Assembly: GCF_003248505.1 (NCBI RefSeq)
Contig: NZ_QFOA01000003.1
Coordinates: 62,001-126,000, forward strand
DNA length: 64,000 nt
Direction: 5' to 3'
Source: Sphingobium sp.
GTDB taxonomy: Bacteria > Pseudomonadota > Alphaproteobacteria > Sphingomonadales > Sphingomonadaceae
How positions within the stretch are numbered: position 1 is the first letter of the stretch; every line of letters begins with the position of its first letter. The position numbers and the translations under genes are program-made. Below are positions 1 to 8,082 of the stretch, piece after piece. The notes beneath the pieces were generated by a model that ran no database searches, was not told where the DNA came from, and saw only the letters and a program-made list of their open reading frames with translations.

Positions 1-94
1 TTCGAATATGTCGCCTGTCCACCAAAGATGCGCCATGGTCTGCCTAAGGCGCCGGGCGGTCAAGCGGGGCGGGGTGGTAGGTCGGTATCGCGGT

Positions 95-1429
95 TCAGGG
101 CAGCAACGGTCCCCAGGCCGGGTCCGATCCGCTGAGCGGAGTCGGGATGCGCCGTTCGTTGACGCCGGTCAGATCGACCTGCCACACTTGGCTGCCGCCG
201 TCGCGACCGGGAGTCGTGCGGAAGAATTGCAGCACCCGGCCGTTGGGCGACCATGTCGGCTGTTCGTCCTGCCAGCCGTTCGTCAGGATGCGCTCATTGT
301 CGCCGCTGGGCGTCATGACCGCGATCTTGAAGTCGCCCGACAGCTTGGTGAAGGCGATGAGGTCGCCGCGCGGGCTCCATTCGGGCGTGGCATAACGGCC
401 TCCGCCATGGCTGATGCGGCGCTGGTTCGATCCGTCCGCGTTCATGACATAGATTTGCTGCCCGCCCGACCGGTCGCTTTCGAACACGATCCGGCTGCCG
501 TCGGGTGAGAAGCTGCCGCCGACATCGATGCCCGGCGAGGTGGTCAGCCGTACCGGCGTTCCGCCGCCGACGGGGATCTTGTAGATGTCGGTGTTGCCCG
601 ACACCGCCATGGAAAACAGGATGGTCCGCCCATCTGGCGACCAGCGCGGCGCGAAGGTGGGATTGTTGCTTTCCGTCACCAGCTTTTGCTGCCCCGTGCC
701 GATATCGTAGATGTAGATGCGCACCCGGCTGCCCAGATAGCTCACATAGACGATCGACTTGTAATCGGGCGAAAAGCGCGGCGTCAGCGCCAGCGACTGG
801 CCGTTGGTGATGAACCTGTGGTTCGCGCCGTCCGAATCCATGATGGCGAGCCGTTTGGTCCGGTTCCCCTTGGGGCCGCTTTCGGCGATATAGGCGATGC
901 GGCTGTCGAAGAAGGGGCTTTCGCCCGACAGCCGGGCATAGATGGCGTCCGCGCATTTATGCGCCGCGCGCCGCCAGTCCCTGGGCGAGACGACATAGCC
1001 CTGCCGCGTCAGCTCCTGCTTCAGCGCCACGTCGTAGAGATAGCATCCCACCGTGATGTCGGCTTCCCCGCCGCTCGTGCGCACGAAGCCCTGCACCAGC
1101 GCCTGATAAGCACCCCATTTGGCGTAGGCGGGGTTGGTCACTTCGGGGAATGCGACTATAGGCAGGCCGCCCGGCCCCGATGGATCGAACAGGCCCGATC
1201 CCTTAAGGTCGGACGCGATCACCTCGGCGATCTTGCGGCCAAGATCGGTGGCGCTGCCCGCAGGCGTATCGGCTTCCTGCTGAGCGGGGAGAGGGGGAAC
1301 GGCAATCTTGAGATTGCTGTCGATGTCGCCCGTCACGTCCACCGAAAGCTGCGCCATGGCGGGCGCTGCGATCGTCGCCGCCAGTGTCGCGATGGCCAGC
1401 GACAGGCGGTGCCAGAAAATGCTCTTCAT
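95..1429 (-). CDS. tolB: Tol-Pal system translocation protein TolB
   Basis: Periplasmic beta-propeller protein of the Tol-Pal complex, which links the inner membrane, peptidoglycan and outer membrane during constriction. The 444-residue product starts with a clear signal peptide ending in APAMA before QLSVDV. An N-terminal alpha/beta domain (to about residue 165) is followed by PD40-type propeller blades with repeated SPDG motifs (for example FSPDGSRIVF). Length matches the family. Its ATG overlaps the tolA stop as ATGA, so translation is coupled. In this operon type pal follows tolB; only 94 bases remain to the window edge and I see no confident pal start in them. Confidence 0.96.
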   Translation of the reverse strand: MKSIFWHRLSLAIATLAATIAAPAMAQLSVDVTGDIDSNLKIAVPPLPAQQEADTPAGSATDLGRKIAEVIASDLKGSGLFDPSGPGGLPIVAFPEVTNPAYAKWGAYQALVQGFVRTSGGEADITVGCYLYDVALKQELTRQGYVVSPRDWRRAAHKCADAIYARLSGESPFFDSRIAYIAESGPKGNRTKRLAIMDSDGANHRFITNGQSLALTPRFSPDYKSIVYVSYLGSRVRIYIYDIGTGQQKLVTESNNPTFAPRWSPDGRTILFSMAVSGNTDIYKIPVGGGTPVRLTTSPGIDVGGSFSPDGSRIVFESDRSGGQQIYVMNADGSNQRRISHGGGRYATPEWSPRGDLIAFTKLSGDFKIAVMTPSGDNERILTNGWQDEQPTWSPNGRVLQFFRTTPGRDGGSQVWQVDLTGVNERRIPTPLSGSDPAWGPLLP

Positions 1430-2490
1430 CGGTTCAGCCTCGCGTCAAAGCGGAGTGGCCGCAGCCATTTCCATTGGTCATAAAATTCGCCGGGTAAATT
1501 CCGGAAAGGCGACGCCAGTTTCACCGCCTGGATCGCGCGCTCGGCATGAAGCTTCGCCTGCGGGCGGTTGCTGGCGGTGACGCCCTGCTGGTCGATCACT
1601 TCCGGCTGGCCCACGACATTGCCGTTCTGGTCGAGCCGCACTTCCAGCAGGGTCACCAGCTTGTCGGCGTCCGCGCCCGAAGGCGGGCGCCAGTGCGGCT
1701 TCAACTGCCGCCGGATTTCGGCGTCCAGCGCGGCTTTCTGCTGTGGCCCCATCGTTGCGGCGGCGGGCGGCGCGGCCTTGCGCGGAGCGTCGTCGCTGGT
1801 GTCGATGCCTTTGAGGAAATCCTTGCCGAGCAAAGACCCACGCGGCTTGTCCGCCTTGCCCTGGCCCGATGGCGCAGCCGCCGCCTTGGCCTTTCCTTCG
1901 CCGGTCTTTGCAGGAGCAGCGGTCTTGGCTTCGCTTTTCGCCGGCTTGGCGGACGTGGAGGGCTTGGCGTCCGTCTTTGTCGGCTTGGATGGGGCAGGCG
2001 CGGCGGCCTTGGGCTTTTCCGGAGCGGATTTTGCCTTGGGTGCGGGCTTTTCCGGCGCAGGCTTGGGCTTTGGTTTGGGCTGCGCCTTCGCCACCTCTTT
2101 CCGGGGCGGCGTGGGCTTGTCTTTCGGTTTTGCCGGTTCTTCCTTCGCCACTTTTTTGGGAGGCGGTGGCGGAGCGGGCGTCGGCTTGGGCTGCGGTTGC
2201 GGCTTGGGCGGCGGCGCGGGTGCAGGCTCAGGCTGCGGTTCTGGTTCGGGCGCGGGTTTGGCGTCTTCGGTCGGTCCCTTCTCGGGCGCGACACTGGGCG
2301 GCGGGGGCTGGGTCGACACCTGCGGCGCGCTCGATTGCAGCGCTACGTCGTCCACCAGGCTGACGTCCATCGGCGGCGACTTGAGCTTGATCGGATTGGG
2401 CGTCGCCAGGAACCCGACCGACAGCAATCCGAACAGCAGGACATGCCCCGCCGTCGCGACGCCCAGGCCGATCTTTTCCGCGCGCTCCAT
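1426..2490 (-). CDS. tolA: Cell envelope integrity protein TolA (TonB-like)
   Basis: Inner-membrane protein that couples TolQR to TolB/Pal. The 354-residue product has one membrane helix at about residues 9-30. A very long Pro/Ala/Lys-rich low-complexity linker (about 55-235) would span the periplasm. The compact C-terminal domain (about 250-354) contains LEVRLDQNGNVV, as in TonB/TolA C-terminal domains. An AGGA motif precedes the ATG. The linker is strongly biased in composition and produces long antisense open frames that are artefacts. Assignment rests on position between tolR and tolB plus this architecture; primary sequence of TolA is poorly conserved. Confidence 0.93.
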   Translation of the reverse strand: MERAEKIGLGVATAGHVLLFGLLSVGFLATPNPIKLKSPPMDVSLVDDVALQSSAPQVSTQPPPPSVAPEKGPTEDAKPAPEPEPQPEPAPAPPPKPQPQPKPTPAPPPPPKKVAKEEPAKPKDKPTPPRKEVAKAQPKPKPKPAPEKPAPKAKSAPEKPKAAAPAPSKPTKTDAKPSTSAKPAKSEAKTAAPAKTGEGKAKAAAAPSGQGKADKPRGSLLGKDFLKGIDTSDDAPRKAAPPAAATMGPQQKAALDAEIRRQLKPHWRPPSGADADKLVTLLEVRLDQNGNVVGQPEVIDQQGVTASNRPQAKLHAERAIQAVKLASPFRNLPGEFYDQWKWLRPLRFDARLNR

Positions 2491-2508
2491 GATCCTGACC
2501 TATGGCCC

Positions 2509-2985
2509 CTATTCTGAACCGGCGCTGACATCTCGGGCTTCGCCCCCACCCTCGGCACCGGTGCTGACCAGTGCCACCTTGTTGAGGCCCGCGCGGTTGA
2601 GTTCGCCCATCACCCGCATCACCCGCCCATAGTCCAGCGCGGTGTCCGCGCGCAGAAAGATTTGCGGCGGCTCCGCCTTGCCTGCGTTGGCGGACATGAT
2701 TTCGGCGAGACGATCGGGCAGGTCGGCGTCGCTGATCTGCGTCTCGTCGATGAAGAGCCCGCCGTCGCGGTCGATCGACACCACGGTCGGCTTGGCGTCG
2801 GCGTCCAGCCCCTTGGCGCGCGTTTCGGGCAGGTTCACCGGCACGCCCGTCACCAGCAGCGGCGCGGTCACCATGAAGATGATGAGCAGCACCAGCATCA
2901 CGTCGACCAGCGGCGTCACGTTGATGTCCGCCATCGGCGCGCGCCCGCGCCCGCGACGGCTGGAGGGCGGCCCGGACATCGCCAT
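2509..2985 (-). CDS. tolR: Biopolymer transport protein TolR (ExbD family)
   Basis: TolR, partner of TolQ in the proton-driven motor of the Tol-Pal system. The 158-residue protein has a short basic N-terminus, then ADINVTPLVDVMLVLL, the ExbD/TolR transmembrane signature with the essential Asp in the helix. A periplasmic domain follows with the typical SIDRDGGLFID and RADTALDYGRVMRVMG segments. It sits 34 bases after tolQ and 18 bases before tolA on the same strand. A second ATG two codons downstream is a possible start. Confidence 0.96.
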   Translation of the reverse strand: MAMSGPPSSRRGRGRAPMADINVTPLVDVMLVLLIIFMVTAPLLVTGVPVNLPETRAKGLDADAKPTVVSIDRDGGLFIDETQISDADLPDRLAEIMSANAGKAEPPQIFLRADTALDYGRVMRVMGELNRAGLNKVALVSTGAEGGGEARDVSAGSE

Positions 2986-3019
2986 TATCGCGCGCCCCTG
3001 CGGACAGCGGAGCCGCGGA

Positions 3020-3724
3020 TCATCGCTGCGCCTCCAATTCGCGGCTCAACGTCGCGTAAAAGCCGTCGGCAAAGCGCGACAGAGCGGATTCGAGACGATT
3101 GATGCCATGGCTGAAGCGGTTGTAGGCGATGACCGCCGGGATCGCGGCGAACAGGCCGATGGCGGTCGCGAACAGCGCTTCGGCGATGCCGGGCGCGACG
3201 ACCGCCAGGCTGCTATTCTGTTCCGCCGCGATCGAGGTGAAGGCCCGCATGATCCCCCATACCGTGCCGAACAGGCCGACGAAGGGCGCGACCGACCCGA
3301 TCGTCGCCAGCACGTTCAGCCGGTCGGACAGGCGGTCTATCTCCGCCGCGATCGCGCTCGCCATCGATGTGGAGAGGCGGTCGCGCGTGCCTTCGCGGTC
3401 GATCACCCGCTGCGCGGTCGAGCGACGCCATTCGGTGACGCCCGCCGCCATCACCTTGGCAGCCGGAAATTCAGCCTTGCCGCGTGTTTCGTAAAAGCGG
3501 TCGATATCCTCCGCCTTCCAGAAATCGCCTTCGAAAGCGCGGCTTTCCTTCGACGCGCGACGCAGCGTCACGGAAAAGCCGATGATGATCGCCCAAGTCC
3601 AGATGCTGGCGAGCAACAGGCCGATCATCACGCCCTTGACGACGATATCGGCCTGAAGAAACAGCGCCAACGGGGAGAGGGTCGCGGCGTCGGATATCGC
3701 AGCGGCAGGCAGGTTGAGGCTCAT
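3020..3724 (-). CDS. tolQ: Tol-Pal system protein TolQ (ExbB/MotA family)
   Basis: Three-helix inner-membrane channel subunit of the Tol motor. The 234-residue product has a first helix at about 25-50 and a cytoplasmic loop. The conserved membrane pair follows around ATIGSVAPFVGLFGTVWGIM and VAPGIAEALFATAIGLFAAIPAVI, diagnostic of ExbB/TolQ/MotA. Its start overlaps the stop of the upstream thioesterase gene (ATGA), consistent with one ybgC-tolQRAB transcript. Confidence 0.96.
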   Translation of the reverse strand: MSLNLPAAAISDAATLSPLALFLQADIVVKGVMIGLLLASIWTWAIIIGFSVTLRRASKESRAFEGDFWKAEDIDRFYETRGKAEFPAAKVMAAGVTEWRRSTAQRVIDREGTRDRLSTSMASAIAAEIDRLSDRLNVLATIGSVAPFVGLFGTVWGIMRAFTSIAAEQNSSLAVVAPGIAEALFATAIGLFAAIPAVIAYNRFSHGINRLESALSRFADGFYATLSRELEAQR

Positions 3725-4185
3725 GGGTGAATGTCTTCCCCTTGCAACAGGCGGGTGTAAATGTCGGTCCAGGCTTTCGGCTGGCGCTGCGGGCGGCCCT
3801 GCGGCGTCAGCCAGGCGACGGCGATGCGTGCGGTCGTCAACTCTTCATCGTCCCGCACGACCGATTGCGCAATGGTGCAACTGGCCGCCTTCACTTCGGT
3901 CACGCGGCTCACGACCGTCAGGTCATCGTCCAGACGCGCCGGGCGGCGGTATCGGATCGACAGGTCGGCGACGGCATAGACGCCATGCCCGCCCTCATGC
4001 TCGCCGCGCTGGTCGATGCCCGCGATGCGCAGCATGTCCGACCGCGCGCGTTCCATATAGCGCAGATAATTGGCATGGTAGACAAGGCCGGAAAGGTCGG
4101 TGTCCTCGAAATAGACGCGCAGCGGAAAGTGATGCACGGCGGCCACGAAGCGTCCGGACGCGGGCATCAGGGTGGGCAGGGACAT
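3721..4185 (-). CDS. ybgC: Tol-Pal-associated acyl-CoA thioesterase YbgC
   Basis: Hot-dog-fold thioesterase of the YbgC/4-hydroxybenzoyl-CoA thioesterase family, usually the first gene of tol-pal operons. The core motif VYFEDTDLSGLVYHANYLRY, with the catalytic Asp in EDTD, is intact, followed by MERARSDMLR. I chose the ATG at 4185 (product about 154 residues). ATG at 4203 and TTG at 4221 are in frame, and none has a convincing ribosome-binding site. It is divergent from the dehydrogenase gene at 4368, so 4186-4367 should hold the operon promoter; I see no recognisable operator there. Confidence 0.9.
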   Translation of the reverse strand: MSLPTLMPASGRFVAAVHHFPLRVYFEDTDLSGLVYHANYLRYMERARSDMLRIAGIDQRGEHEGGHGVYAVADLSIRYRRPARLDDDLTVVSRVTEVKAASCTIAQSVVRDDEELTTARIAVAWLTPQGRPQRQPKAWTDIYTRLLQGEDIHP

Positions 4186-4367
4186 GGGGCGGCTTTTAAC
4201 CATGGCGCAGGCGCGACGCAAAGCGGGAAATCGACGGGCCTAGGCGATCCGTCGGCACTTTTTCGTCTTCCTGCCTCTCGGCAAACGGACAGGGCTCTCC
4301 CTCTGGTGGCTCGACCGGCGTGGCGCTATGGCGAAGGGCAGCTTTTTGGCATGGAGGGAAATGACGG

Positions 4368-5246
4368 ATGAAGGATTTTCAGACGATCGGCGTGATCGGC
4401 GCCGGCCAGATGGGCATCGGCATTGCCCAGGTGTCCGCTCAGGCGGGCTATGACGTCATCCTGTCCGACATCGACCTGCCCCGTGCCGAAAAGGGCAAGG
4501 CGAACATCGCCAAGCTGCTGTCGCGCGCGGTCGAAAAGGAAAAGATGACGCAGGCCGACGCCGACGCGACGCTGGCGCGCATCGCCCCCGTGGGCGAGAT
4601 CGCCCCATTAAGCGAGGCGCAGTTCGTGATCGAGGCCGCGACCGAGCGGGAAGAGGTGAAGCGCGCGATCTTCGCCGATGTGGGCAAGCTGCTCGCCCCC
4701 GACGCTATCCTCGCGACCAACACATCCTCGATCCCCATCACCCGACTGGCGCAGGCTGCGCCCGACGCGGGCCGGTTCATCGGCCTCCATTTCTTCAACC
4801 CCGTGCCGGTCATGGTTCTGGTCGAGGTCATCCGCGGGCTTGCCACCGCGCCCGAAACGGTCGCTGCGGTGGAAGCCTATGCGACCCGGATCGGCAAGAC
4901 CGCGGTCCATGCGTTCGACGCGCCGGGTTTCGTGGTGAACCGCATCCTGCTCCCCATGCTCAACGAAGCCGTGTTCGTGCTGGGCGAGGGCGTGGGCAGC
5001 GTCACCGACATCGACCAGGGTTGCAAGCTCGGGCTCAACCATCCGATGGGCCCGTTGACGTTGCTCGATTTCGTCGGCCTCGATACCGCGCTCGAAATCC
5101 TGAACGTGTTTCTCAGCACGACCGGCGATCCCAAATATCGCCCCGCACCGTTGATGGTGAAATATGTCGAAGCGGGCTGGTATGGGCGCAAGACCGGGCG
5201 CGGCTTCTACGATTATTCGGGACCGGAACCGGTGCCGACCCGCTGA
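4368..5246 (+). CDS. 3-hydroxybutyryl-CoA dehydrogenase
   Basis: NAD(P)-dependent oxidation/reduction of 3-hydroxybutyryl-CoA and acetoacetyl-CoA, used in fatty-acid or PHB/butanoate metabolism. The 292-residue, single-function form has an N-terminal Rossmann domain with GAGQMG at residues 11-16 and LSDI ending strand 2. LHFFNPVPVM contains the catalytic His. A 3HCDH C-terminal domain (GFVVNRILLPMLNEA, NHPMGPLTLLDF) completes it. A GGAGGGAAA purine stretch precedes the ATG. It stands alone, ending 7 bases before the convergent pspF. Known family symbols are hbd, paaH or fadB2; the sequence does not decide between them. Confidence 0.93.
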   Translation: MKDFQTIGVIGAGQMGIGIAQVSAQAGYDVILSDIDLPRAEKGKANIAKLLSRAVEKEKMTQADADATLARIAPVGEIAPLSEAQFVIEAATEREEVKRAIFADVGKLLAPDAILATNTSSIPITRLAQAAPDAGRFIGLHFFNPVPVMVLVEVIRGLATAPETVAAVEAYATRIGKTAVHAFDAPGFVVNRILLPMLNEAVFVLGEGVGSVTDIDQGCKLGLNHPMGPLTLLDFVGLDTALEILNVFLSTTGDPKYRPAPLMVKYVEAGWYGRKTGRGFYDYSGPEPVPTR

Positions 5247-5253
5247 CCGGGCG

Positions 5254-6285
5254 TCATGCTGCGCTCAGACCGTGTTTCTTCATGCAGTGGCGCAGCTGGT
5301 CGTAGGTAAGGCCCAGGCCCTTGGCCGTCGCGCGCTGGTTGTAGCGGTGCCGCTCCAGCGCCGCGCGCACGATCGCGGCCTCATGCGCGTCGACGGCGGC
5401 GCGCAGGTCGCTGATCGCATCGAGGGCGCAGGATAAGGTCGCGGGCGCTGCTCCTGCGGGCGGGGCGGCGACCGGCGCCTCCGCCCCGCGCGGCATGAGG
5501 GACTTGGGCTTCCACGGCGACGCGAAGGGATCGAAAGTGATGCGGCTGATCGGTCGGCTCGGCTCGTCCCAGCGATAGACCGCGCGTTCCACCACATTGC
5601 GCAGTTCGCGCACATTGCCCGGCCAGTCATGCGCTTCCAGCTCGGCGGCGCAGGCGGCGGAAAAGCCCGGCCATTGCGGCCAGTTGAGTTCCGCCGCCAT
5701 GCGCCTGCCGAAATGATCGACCAGCACGGGCACATCGCCTTCGCGCGCGCGCAGCGGGGGGAGGGTGATGACCTCGAAACTCAACCGGTCGAGCAGGTCG
5801 GGGCGAAAGCGCCCGGCATCGGCGGCGGCGGGCAGATCCTCGTTCGTCGCCGCGACGATGCGCACGTCGACGCGCAGCGGGCGCGATGCGCCGATGCGTG
5901 TCACCTCGCCATATTCGATGACGCGCAGCAGCCGCTCCTGCGCGGCCATCGACAATGTCCCCAGTTCATCGAGGAACAAGGTGCCCCCGTCCGCTTCCTC
6001 GAACCGGCCCGGTCGCGCCTTGGTCGCGCCGGTGAACGCGCCCTGTTCGTGGCCGAACAGTTCCGCCTCGATCAGCGTTTCGGGGAGGGCGGCGCAGTTC
6101 ATCACGATCAGCGGTTCGCCCCAGCGGGGGGAGAGGTGGTGCAGCCGCTCGGCGATCAATTCCTTGCCGGTGCCCCGCTCGCCGATCACCAGCACCGGCC
6201 GGTTGAGTTCGGCGGCACGCCCGGCCAGCTCGACCGCGTCGAGGAAGGCGAAGCTCTGGCCCACGAACTGCGTATTTTTCTCCAT
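5254..6285 (-). CDS. pspF: Phage shock protein operon activator PspF (sigma-54 enhancer-binding protein)
   Basis: AAA+ transcription activator that remodels sigma-54 RNA polymerase; here it should switch on the divergent psp operon. From the ATG at 6285 the product is 343 residues and lacks an N-terminal receiver domain, as in PspF, which is instead held off by PspA. Walker A is GERGTGKE, the sigma-54 contact loop GAFTGA is intact, and Walker B lies in GGTLFLDELG. The C-terminal Fis-like helix-turn-helix is around RATAKGLGLTYDQL. The open frame continues upstream to 6387, but family starts and the promoter layout favour 6285. Confidence 0.94.
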   Translation of the reverse strand: MEKNTQFVGQSFAFLDAVELAGRAAELNRPVLVIGERGTGKELIAERLHHLSPRWGEPLIVMNCAALPETLIEAELFGHEQGAFTGATKARPGRFEEADGGTLFLDELGTLSMAAQERLLRVIEYGEVTRIGASRPLRVDVRIVAATNEDLPAAADAGRFRPDLLDRLSFEVITLPPLRAREGDVPVLVDHFGRRMAAELNWPQWPGFSAACAAELEAHDWPGNVRELRNVVERAVYRWDEPSRPISRITFDPFASPWKPKSLMPRGAEAPVAAPPAGAAPATLSCALDAISDLRAAVDAHEAAIVRAALERHRYNQRATAKGLGLTYDQLRHCMKKHGLSAA

Positions 6286-6290
6286 GCGCC

Positions 6291-6355
6291 AACTTATGGT
6301 GAAATTTCCTATTCGTTGGCAAGTGGCATGTTTGCCTTGGGCCGCCGCATAAGTT
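6291..6355. promoter_or_regulatory. Candidate PspF upstream activating sites (inverted repeat)
   Basis: AACTTATG at 6291-6298 is matched by its exact complement CATAAGTT at 6348-6355. A smaller internal repeat GGCAA...TTGCC lies at about 6319-6335. They sit roughly 60-125 bases upstream of the expected start of the sigma-54 promoter, the distance range used by PspF enhancer sites in enterobacteria. Binding by PspF is inferred, not shown. Confidence 0.45.
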
Positions 6356-6389
6356 AAAAAACGGCAGAAAACTGGGGTTTTTGGCAAAT

Positions 6390-6406
6390 TGGCACGGCCT
6401 CTGCAA
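6390..6406 (+). promoter_or_regulatory. Sigma-54 promoter of the psp operon
   Basis: TGGCAC at 6390-6395, five bases, then CTGCAA at 6401-6406. This matches the -24/-12 consensus TGGCAC-N5-TTGCA except for one base. The conserved GG and GC are 12 bases apart, as required. It points at the micropeptide gene (6472) and pspA and is divergent from pspF, exactly as in known psp loci. Transcription would begin near 6417. Confidence 0.88.
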
Positions 6407-6471
6407 TGCTATGGGCAATCCGCACCGAAACAGCGGAACCACATGAAGGCCAAGGTTCAGGGAGTATCGAA

Positions 6472-6645
6472 ATGCAAAAGGAAACCACCAACGTTCGCGA
6501 AATCGGCCAGCTTATGTCTGTCGCCATCGCCGCCGTCCTGTTCGGATCGACCATGGTCCTTTCGGCGGTCGGTCCGGCCCGCGCCAGCGAAGCCCCCGTT
6601 CTCGCGATCCATGACGCCCCCGCTTCCATGCGCTATCTGGCGTAA
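6472..6645 (+). CDS. Small exported peptide, first gene of the psp operon
   Basis: No family recognised. The 57-residue product has a polar N-terminus and one hydrophobic segment at about 14-34. A signal-peptidase-I-like end PARA|SEAP would release a mature peptide of about 19 residues ending MRYLA; an uncleaved single-pass membrane protein is the alternative. I chose the ATG at 6472 because GGGAG lies eight bases upstream. The in-frame ATG at 6406 lies inside the sigma-54 promoter, upstream of the expected transcript start. Its position as the first PspF-controlled gene suggests a role in the envelope-stress response, but this is context only. Confidence 0.72.
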   Translation: MQKETTNVREIGQLMSVAIAAVLFGSTMVLSAVGPARASEAPVLAIHDAPASMRYLA

Positions 6646-6730
6646 GGGAAGCGATATCAGGCCGGGGCGGGAAGCCCCCTCTCGCCCGCCCCGGCATCGC
6701 ACATGAGACAAGACCAGGAGTGACGTTCAA

Positions 6731-7399
6731 ATGGGTATTTTCTCCCGCACCCGCGACATCATCGCCGCCAATGTGACTGACCTGCTCGACAAGGCGGAAG
6801 ATCCGGCGAAGATGATCCGCATGATCATCCTCGAAATGGAGGAAACGCTGGTCGAGGTGCGCGCGTCCGCCGCCCGCACCATTGCCGACCAGAAGGAAAT
6901 GCGCCGCCACATCGCCAAGCTGACGGCTTTGCAGGACAGCTGGACCGACAAGGCGCAACTGGCGCTCAGCAAGGATCGCGAGGATCTGGCCAAGGCCGCG
7001 CTGGTGGAAAAGCAGAAGGCCGCCGACATGGCCGAGCAGCTCAATCACGAGATCTCGACCCTGGACGAGGCGCTGGCCGCTTCGGAAGAGGACATCGCCA
7101 AGCTTCAGGCCAAGCTGCGCGAAGCCCGCGCTCGCCAGAACAGCATCGTCACCCGCATTCAGAGCGCGGAAAATCGCCTGCGCGTGCGCGAAGCCTATGC
7201 CGGTGAGAAGGTCAACGAAGCCTTCGCCCGTTTCGACATGCTGGAACGCCGCGTCGACATCGCCGAAGGCCGCGCCGACGCCATGAACCTGGGTCAGCAG
7301 CCCAAGACGCTGGAAGAAGAGATCGCCGAGCTCAAGTCATCCGACAAGGTCGATGCCGAACTCGCCGCGCTCAAGGCGTCGATGAACAAGGGGGGCTGA
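6731..7399 (+). CDS. pspA: Phage shock protein A
   Basis: Peripheral inner-membrane protein of the PspA/IM30/ESCRT-III family. It oligomerises on damaged membranes to preserve proton-motive force and, when not needed, inhibits PspF. The 222-residue, nearly all-helical protein begins GIFSRTRDIIAANVTDLLDKAEDP, the classic amphipathic helix and start of the coiled coil. MIRMIILEMEETLVEVR follows, and heptad-rich helices run to about residue 180. A GGAG motif precedes the ATG. It is followed 4 bases later by pspB. Confidence 0.97.
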   Translation: MGIFSRTRDIIAANVTDLLDKAEDPAKMIRMIILEMEETLVEVRASAARTIADQKEMRRHIAKLTALQDSWTDKAQLALSKDREDLAKAALVEKQKAADMAEQLNHEISTLDEALAASEEDIAKLQAKLREARARQNSIVTRIQSAENRLRVREAYAGEKVNEAFARFDMLERRVDIAEGRADAMNLGQQPKTLEEEIAELKSSDKVDAELAALKASMNKGG

Positions 7400-7403
7400 A
7401 CCG

Positions 7404-7670
7404 ATGGAAGACATCTTCCTCCCGATCATGGTCTGCGGCATGCTGTTCATCGGCATGCCCTGGCTGATCTTCCACTATGTCACCAAGTGGAAGCAGGCGC
7501 CCAAGATCACCGATGAGGACGAGAAGCTGCTGGACGAACTCCACCTTCTCGCCCGCCGCATGGAAGAACGGCTGCAAACGGTCGAACGGATCGTCGCCGC
7601 CGACAATCCCGATTTCCGCCCCGCACGTCCGCAGGAGACGGACGACTACAGCTTCGACCGGAGGAACTGA
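7404..7670 (+). CDS. pspB: Phage shock protein B-like membrane protein
   Basis: The 88-residue protein has an N-terminal membrane helix (IFLPIMVCGMLFIGMPWLIF) and a short basic linker. A coiled coil (LLDELHLLARRMEERLQTVERIVAAD) follows, the layout of PspB. In enterobacteria PspB and PspC sense membrane stress and relieve PspA inhibition of PspF. The LARRMEERLQTVERI segment closely matches PspB. It lies between pspA and pspC with gaps of 4 bases and 1 base. Confidence 0.87.
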   Translation: MEDIFLPIMVCGMLFIGMPWLIFHYVTKWKQAPKITDEDEKLLDELHLLARRMEERLQTVERIVAADNPDFRPARPQETDDYSFDRRN

Positions 7671-7671
7671 C

Positions 7672-8052
7672 ATGAGCGCCCGCCGTACCAAATTCTACCT
7701 CGACAAGAAGAATGGCAAATGGATGGGCGTGTGCTCGGGCATCGCCGACTATACCGGGATCGATGTGGTCTGGGTCCGGGTCGGCGCCGTCCTCATCACG
7801 CTGATGGGTGCCTTTCCCTGGTCGCTGATCGCCTATTTCGCCGCCGTCTACTTTGCCGACAACAAGCCTTCGGGCCTCTATGCCGACCGGGACGACGAGA
7901 AATTCTGGCAGGGCGTGCGCACCAACCCTGCGCGCTCCACCCGCGATGTGCGCTCCAAGTTCCGCGACATCGACCGCCGCCTGTCGGACATCGAAATCTA
8001 CTATACCAGCCGCAACACGCGCCTCGCCGACGAAATCGACAGCCTGCGCTGA
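7672..8052 (+). CDS. pspC: Phage shock protein C
   Basis: The 126-residue protein has a PspC domain (about 7-65). KFYLDKKNGKWMGVCSGIADY is followed by a membrane helix (VGAVLITLMGAFPWSLIAYFAAVYF). The cytoplasmic C-terminal helix RRLSDIEIYYTSRNTRLADE ends EIDSLR, characteristic of PspC. The start follows the pspB stop by one base. Function: inner-membrane stress sensor acting with PspB on the PspA-PspF complex. The last 25 residues recur, diverged, in the next proteins of this operon. Confidence 0.93.
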   Translation: MSARRTKFYLDKKNGKWMGVCSGIADYTGIDVVWVRVGAVLITLMGAFPWSLIAYFAAVYFADNKPSGLYADRDDEKFWQGVRTNPARSTRDVRSKFRDIDRRLSDIEIYYTSRNTRLADEIDSLR

Positions 8053-8082
8053 GCAGCCCGAGACGAAACAGGGAGATCAATC

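Noticed and set aside
1..94. Start of pal at ATG 36 on the minus strand
   Set aside because: The predicted start (MAHLWWTGDIFE) does not resemble a Pal lipoprotein signal; pal probably begins just beyond the window edge.
1546..2632. Two long plus-strand open frames (over 320 codons) antisense to tolA
   Set aside because: They arise from the low-complexity Pro/Ala/Lys-rich coding of tolA; the translations are Gly/Ala/Arg-rich with no family features or start signals.
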